Part shown: in pieces, positions 30,122 through 34,315 of the stretch
How positions within the stretch are numbered: the stretch's first letter is position 1
Layout: every line of letters starts with the position of its first letter
Source of the DNA: a virus
Reading direction: 5' to 3' (one strand)
Length of the DNA stretch: 34,315 nt
IMG/VR virus record: IMGVR_UViG_3300042375_000092
Location: 1 to 34,315 of that record
The notes under the pieces: model-generated
What the model saw: only the letters and a program-made list of their open reading frames with translations
What the model was told of the DNA's origin: nothing
Databases searched by the model: none
Position numbers and translations under genes: made by a program

Positions 30122-30734
30122 CGCTTTAATTAAAGGTAAATTAGGTAAAACAGATTTCTCTATTGAAGATACTGCTAATTTAGATTTAAATAATCCGACA
30201 TTGGCATTGTTTTTTGAATATGCTAAAATATTTCAAGAAGAAGTTAGAGAACAAATTAAAAATAAAAATATAACTTCTAGCGGTAAACTTGCAGACAATA
30301 TTGATGTGGTTGCAAATGATAAAGGTACTGGCATTTACATTAGTATGATTGATTATTATGACTTTGTAAACAAAGGTGTTAAAGGTGTTGATTATCAAGA
30401 CAATGCCCCAAATAGTCCATACCAATATGAAACTTATAAAATGCCTAAATCCGCAAGGGATGGATTAAAAAAATATATAAATAGTGGTAAAGCAAGTATA
30501 AGGGTAGTAAATAAAAAGAAAACAACAATAGGAGCAGAAAAAAAGAAAGTATCGTTAATAGATTTAAAGGTTAATCAATTAGTTTATAATATTAAAAAGT
30601 ACGGTATAAAAACGACAAGTTATTTAGACAATGCGTTGAATGAGGTATTACCTAAACTAAATGAAGATATGCTTAATTTAATAGGAAGGACAATAGTAAT
30701 ACAAATAGGGCAACCTAAAAAGAAAAAGAAATGA
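30096..30734 (+). CDS. HK97-gp10-like head-tail joining protein (putative)
   Basis: The 212-residue protein has an N-terminal helical segment (FEYAKIFQEEVREQIKNKNI) followed by SGKLADNIDVVANDKGTGIY and MIDYYDFVNKGVKGVDYQDN, the pattern of HK97 gp10-like proteins that act at the head-tail or tail-end joint. The C-terminal half is basic (VNKKKTTIGAEKKKVSL, QPKKKKK). The location between the tail chaperone and the baseplate candidates supports a tail role. It starts inside the -1 frame of the chaperone and overlaps the next gene by 4 nt. Confidence 0.55.
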   Translation: MSIGKSQIDALIKGKLGKTDFSIEDTANLDLNNPTLALFFEYAKIFQEEVREQIKNKNITSSGKLADNIDVVANDKGTGIYISMIDYYDFVNKGVKGVDYQDNAPNSPYQYETYKMPKSARDGLKKYINSGKASIRVVNKKKTTIGAEKKKVSLIDLKVNQLVYNIKKYGIKTTSYLDNALNEVLPKLNEDMLNLIGRTIVIQIGQPKKKKK

Positions 30735-31879
30735 GTATAACAATTAATTCTAATCCTCCAAGTGGTTCAACTGCGCAGGATGATTTATGGCACGTAGCAA
30801 CAAGTACTGCATCGGCTTCAACAGATATGAAATATATATTTGAGGTTTATGTAGGTGGAAGTAAGAAATTATCAGTAAGACAATTCCCTGAGCCATCTAA
30901 TGGAAAGGGTTATTTTAATGCAGGTGCAACTGTACGTAATTCAATAACGTTTAATTGGTTTGAACCATTGGGGACTGCTTATGTTTATCAACCTAATGTA
31001 AGCGGAGAAATGGGTGTACAATATGAAATAAGAGTAGGGGATGAAGTAAACGGAGTAGCAGCATTAAATCAAGCCTCTGCAACTACACAGGTATTTAATT
31101 ACATTGCTCCTTTGTTTAAACGTAGAACAATAGGCATATCGGCTAAATTAAATAAATGGTTAACCAATAGACCAAACTATGCTAATACTAAACTAGGAGA
31201 AAATCTATACATACCATTTTATACTAATACAAGTTTAAATTTAAAATGCTCTACTTATAACGAATCCAATAACCTTATAGCAACTGCATCAGGAACTACC
31301 ACTGCAGTTACTAATGGTTTTGTACAAATGAATATAGGCAGTAGCGCAATATCAACTAATTTAGGAATAACGATTGATGATAGTGTTAAATACTATGAAG
31401 TTTGGTTTAATAGCTTTGATAAAATAAGGGTTAACGTAGTTTGCAATCCTAAGTACGAACCAATTAATATTCACTTTATGAATAGTTGGGGAATGTGGGA
31501 TAGTGAAAGATTTGATTTAGTAAGTAAATTGAATTTAAATGTAGAACGTAAATCATACGAGCAAAGAGATTACAGGTTTAATGGTAATTCAGTAGACTAC
31601 AAAAGCGCATCTAATAGATATTATGAAGGTGCAACTAATTATAGTAATAAGGCAACCTATACCTATAAACTAACTGCAGATGCCTTAACAGATGATGAAT
31701 ATACTTGGATGGCAGATATTATAACAAGTCCACAAATATTGATGGAAATAGACGGTTATTTTTATCCAGTTACATTGACAGATAATAACTATGAATTCAG
31801 TAAGAATGTATTTAATAAATTAAAGCCATTGGAACTGACATTTAATATGAATCAAACTAGATACTCACAATTAAGATAA
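30731..31879 (+). CDS. Putative distal tail / baseplate protein 1
   Basis: The 382-residue protein is beta-rich with a Ser/Thr/Asn-rich start (ITINSNPPSGSTAQDDLWHV) and a fibronectin-like opening YIFEVYVGGSKKLSVRQFPE. The middle has IHFMNSWGMWDSERFDLVSK, which I associate with Bacteroidota phage tail structural proteins. The C-terminal part (YTWMADIITSPQILMEIDGY, NVFNKLKPLELTFNM) resembles distal-tail proteins that form a ring at the tail end. It shares one base with the next, larger tail gene. It is placed before the tape measure, whereas distal tail proteins usually come after it. Confidence 0.55.
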   Translation: MSITINSNPPSGSTAQDDLWHVATSTASASTDMKYIFEVYVGGSKKLSVRQFPEPSNGKGYFNAGATVRNSITFNWFEPLGTAYVYQPNVSGEMGVQYEIRVGDEVNGVAALNQASATTQVFNYIAPLFKRRTIGISAKLNKWLTNRPNYANTKLGENLYIPFYTNTSLNLKCSTYNESNNLIATASGTTTAVTNGFVQMNIGSSAISTNLGITIDDSVKYYEVWFNSFDKIRVNVVCNPKYEPINIHFMNSWGMWDSERFDLVSKLNLNVERKSYEQRDYRFNGNSVDYKSASNRYYEGATNYSNKATYTYKLTADALTDDEYTWMADIITSPQILMEIDGYFYPVTLTDNNYEFSKNVFNKLKPLELTFNMNQTRYSQLR

Positions 31880-33951
31880 TGACAAGAATATTCCTAGAAA
31901 ACTTTGAGTTAGATATTGATAAGGGTTTGAGTAATCAAATAACCTTTTCGGTAAGTGATTTAAAAAACATTGATAGCAAAACAACGGCATTTAGTAAGAC
32001 TATTATATTGCCAGGGACTGCTACTAACAATAATTTGTTGGGTAATATATTTGAGTTTAATAATGCAAACTTTACCAATAATTCTTCTGCAAACGTAGGA
32101 TATAACTTTAATGCAAGTAAAACTGCTAAATGTTCTATTGAGGTAGACAGAATGACGGTTATTAAAGGAGTTTTTAAATTACTTGAAATAATAGTTGACG
32201 GAAAGAATGTAGAATATGAGTGTAGTGTTATTGGAGAATTAGGTGGTTTCTCAATGAAGCTAGGAGCAAAGAAATTAGAAGAATTAGATTTTAGTGCTTA
32301 CAATCATACGTATAGCTATCAAAATATTGTAGCAAGTTGGGATAACTATCAAGGTGGAGCAGGATATTATTATCCTCATATTGATTATGGTTTATATTCA
32401 ACTAATAAGCACGATTGGGATTATCAAACATTTAGACCGGCTTTATTTGTTAAACAATACTTAGAGAAAATATTTGCTGCAGCAGGTTATACATATGACA
32501 TTACTTGGAGCAATGGTTTTGAGGTTGATAGATTTAAAACATTAATCATTCCTTTTAATAAAAAGAAATTAACTAAATCAGGAACACAACAAGTAGGATG
32601 TACACCTCAAGCAACTACAGGATGTATTGACCAAGCTACACCAATGCCTATACAATGGCAAAACTTTAGCGGAACAAACTGGACTATCAATGGTGGAACT
32701 ACAGGTAGCGTTTTTACTTATACAGGAATTGACCCTACAACAGTAACGTTTACAGTTGATATAGAATTTGATGCTTTAACAACTAATACACCAGTTAATA
32801 ATGGTATTTATATAGAAACTTTAAAAAATGGAGTTGTAATACCTTCATCTGTAAAATTTATCCCACCATTTTCAGCAACTGTATCTGAATTCTATGTTGT
32901 GAATTTAGTAGATGAACCTATTGTTACAGGAGATTATTTTTCAGTACAAGCAAGGGCAGATGATACAGGAATGTGCTATGATAGTTTAACTAACCAAACA
33001 GGTTCAATAAGTATTAGTTCAGATATTCCAATTATATTAAATGTAAATTTAGGAGATACTGTTTCTTTAAATGATTGCATACCACCGAACATTCTACAAA
33101 AGGATTTCTTTGCTTCTATCTTAAAGCTATTTAATCTTTATGTAGATGAGAATAGGTTTGAAGAAAAGCATTTAATTATTAAGCCATATACTAGCTATTA
33201 TGATGGTACGGTTGAGGATTGGAGTGCTAAAATAGACAGAAGCAAACCGATAAGAATTAAACCTATGTCAGAGTTAAATAGTCGTTATTATTCTTTTAAA
33301 TATAAAGATGATAGTGATTATTGGAATGAGTTATATAGAAAGAGATACAATGAAGGTTATGGCAGCAGAATATTTGATAGTGAGTATGAATTCTCAAAAG
33401 AAACGGAAAGCGTAGATATTATATTTTCTCCAACCGTATTAGTAAGTATAACGGATGAGGATAAAGTTTATAGTACTATTTATAAATTCACAAATAGCCT
33501 AGAAGAAAGAATTGATAGTAATATTAGAATACTACAAGCAAGGAAAATAACAGGTGTTTCAAGTTGGGATTTAAAAGAAGGCGCAACTACCTTAACTACA
33601 TTAACCGTTTATGGTTATGCAGGGCATTTTAATAGTCCTGTAACAGTAGGTAATGATTTAAACTTTGGAGCAACTAGAGAATTGTTTTATTCATTAGCAG
33701 GTGGATTATTAAATCAAAATCAATTTAATATTTATTACAGTCCTTATATGGCTGAGATAACAGATAAGAATAGCAGGTTGTTAAATTGTAATGTTAAGCT
33801 AACTGATACCGATATTTTTAATTTAAGTTTTGCATCTTTTAAATACATAGATGGTGGACTATATAGATTAATTAAATTAACAGACTACACACCGGAATCA
33901 AATGAAACAATAAAAGCGGAATTTTTAAGAGTAATAAACAAAGAATATTAA
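31879..33951 (+). CDS. Putative baseplate / tail-associated protein 2
   Basis: The 690-residue protein opens with RIFLENFELDIDKGLSNQIT and continues with KTTAFSKTIILPGTATNN, ANVGYNFNASKTAKCSIEVD and GVFKLLEIIVDG, a set of features shared by large tail-tip proteins in Bacteroidota phages. A middle insertion (about residues 235-395) holds a Thr/Pro-rich beta domain with several cysteines (QQVGCTPQATTGCIDQ) that may be a carbohydrate-binding or jelly-roll module. The C-terminal part (LNLYVDENRFEEKHLIIKPY) fits a tail-tip hub. The gene ends 1 nt before the tape measure start. No lytic-enzyme motif is evident. Confidence 0.55.
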   Translation: MTRIFLENFELDIDKGLSNQITFSVSDLKNIDSKTTAFSKTIILPGTATNNNLLGNIFEFNNANFTNNSSANVGYNFNASKTAKCSIEVDRMTVIKGVFKLLEIIVDGKNVEYECSVIGELGGFSMKLGAKKLEELDFSAYNHTYSYQNIVASWDNYQGGAGYYYPHIDYGLYSTNKHDWDYQTFRPALFVKQYLEKIFAAAGYTYDITWSNGFEVDRFKTLIIPFNKKKLTKSGTQQVGCTPQATTGCIDQATPMPIQWQNFSGTNWTINGGTTGSVFTYTGIDPTTVTFTVDIEFDALTTNTPVNNGIYIETLKNGVVIPSSVKFIPPFSATVSEFYVVNLVDEPIVTGDYFSVQARADDTGMCYDSLTNQTGSISISSDIPIILNVNLGDTVSLNDCIPPNILQKDFFASILKLFNLYVDENRFEEKHLIIKPYTSYYDGTVEDWSAKIDRSKPIRIKPMSELNSRYYSFKYKDDSDYWNELYRKRYNEGYGSRIFDSEYEFSKETESVDIIFSPTVLVSITDEDKVYSTIYKFTNSLEERIDSNIRILQARKITGVSSWDLKEGATTLTTLTVYGYAGHFNSPVTVGNDLNFGATRELFYSLAGGLLNQNQFNIYYSPYMAEITDKNSRLLNCNVKLTDTDIFNLSFASFKYIDGGLYRLIKLTDYTPESNETIKAEFLRVINKEY

Positions 33952-33952
33952 G

Positions 33953-34315
33953 ATGGCAAAACAAGTAATAGCATTTGAGATAACTTCCGATTCAAAACAA
34001 GCAGAAGCATCGGTAGGTAGTTTTAAGAAACAATTAAGGGAAGCTAATAATGAGTTACTCAATATGTCGTCTCAATTTGGAGAAACATCTAAAGAGGCAA
34101 TTAATGCAGCAAAGAAAGTAGCCGGTCTTAAGGATGCCATTGGTGATGCCAAAGCATTAGCTGAAACATTTAACCCTGATAAAAAGTTTGTCGCATTAGG
34201 TGGTGCATTACAAGGTGCTACTGCAGGATTCAGCGCATTACAAGGAGCGATAGGTTTATTTGGAGATGAGAATAAAGAATTAGAAAAGACTTTATTAAAA
34301 GTTCAAAGTTCAATG
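33953..34315 (+). CDS. Tail tape measure protein, N-terminal part (continues at base 1)
   Basis: ATG 33953 starts 1 nt after the stop codon of the upstream tail gene. The product begins MAKQVIAFEITSDSKQAEAS and continues with SFKKQLREANNELLNMSSQF, a helical, Gln/Lys/Glu-rich start usual in tape measures. It reads through the window's end. Codon 78 (Lys, 34184) corresponds to base 1, so the gene resumes at 1 and ends at 1452. The last 132 bases duplicate the start of the window. Confidence 0.9.
   Translation, partial: MAKQVIAFEITSDSKQAEASVGSFKKQLREANNELLNMSSQFGETSKEAINAAKKVAGLKDAIGDAKALAETFNPDKKFVALGGALQGATAGFSALQGAIGLFGDENKELEKTLLKVQSSM
34184..34315. repeat. Terminal repeat, right copy (contig overlap)
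   Basis: Copy of 1-132 with one mismatch (T at 34310 for G at 127). It marks the circular overlap; one copy should be removed to obtain the 34,183-bp circle. Confidence 0.9.

Noticed and set aside
1-34315. Integrase, repressor, CRISPR array, insertion sequence, tRNA or restriction enzyme
   Set aside because: No convincing motif, repeat array or cloverleaf was noticed on either strand by eye; a dedicated tRNA scan was not possible.

Overview
The window is one complete, circular genome of a tailed phage (Caudoviricetes) that infects a member of the Bacteroidota. Its last 132 bases repeat its first 132 with one mismatch, and the tape-measure gene runs in frame across the join, so the unique circle is 34,183 bp. 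The host assignment rests on several signs: an exact Bacteroidota-type promoter (TTTG-N20-TATCTTTG, 16160-16191), A/T-rich start contexts without clear Shine-Dalgarno sequences, three signal peptides ending in A/S-Q as in Bacteroidota secreted proteins, and protein families typical of Bacteroidota phages. The DNA is AT-rich and every convincing gene lies on the + strand, mostly with 1-20 nt overlaps. No integrase, repressor, tRNA or CRISPR array was seen, so a lytic life style is inferred. A tape measure, a tail-assembly chaperone with a frameshift and a tail-tube candidate point to a siphovirus with a short non-contractile tail.

Layout. (1) 33953 across the join to 1452: tape measure. (2) 1483-7979: head and connector block of prohead protease, scaffold candidate, major capsid protein, tail-tube candidate, small virion protein, portal with winged-helix and MuF-like C-terminal parts, connector and tail-completion protein. 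Hairpins follow the capsid and tube genes. (3) 7961-13615: a 1,500-residue fibre with an S74 chaperone end and, unexpectedly, a signal peptide, then a homing endonuclease and two small secreted proteins. (4) 13618-14878: lysis cassette of two small membrane proteins, a one-protein spanin candidate (lipobox plus C-terminal membrane helix) and a GH24 lysozyme. (5) 14884-16022: a metallophosphoesterase and an HExxH protein, closed by a strong terminator at 16043-16076.

(6) The promoter at 16160-16191 opens the early and replication region: small unknown proteins, ERF annealing protein, YqaJ/lambda-type exonuclease, DnaA-C-like protein, two HTH proteins, a DUF4373-like protein, DnaB helicase and a PP-loop (PAPS-reductase-like) enzyme. 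(7) 21534-21964 is the only long gene-free stretch. It holds three exact AAAGTGCA repeats and several inverted repeats and is the best origin or operator candidate. (8) 21965-27846: small proteins, VRR-NUC nuclease, SSB-like protein, HNH nuclease, MazG-like fragment, a ParB-methyltransferase fusion with a 21-nt tandem repeat, a sigma-like factor, a membrane protein, a glycosyltransferase, an AT-hook protein and a small methyltransferase. (9) 27837-33951: terminase small and large subunits, tail-assembly chaperone with a hidden -1 frame (29855-30121), a gp10-like protein and two baseplate/distal-tail candidates leading into the tape measure.

The most interesting points are the -1 frameshift at a T9 tract giving a G/GT-type chaperone pair, the signal-peptide-bearing fibre with two secreted neighbours beside the lysis genes, the spanin candidate, the portal fusion, the unusual order of the tail and head blocks, and the repeat-rich control region.
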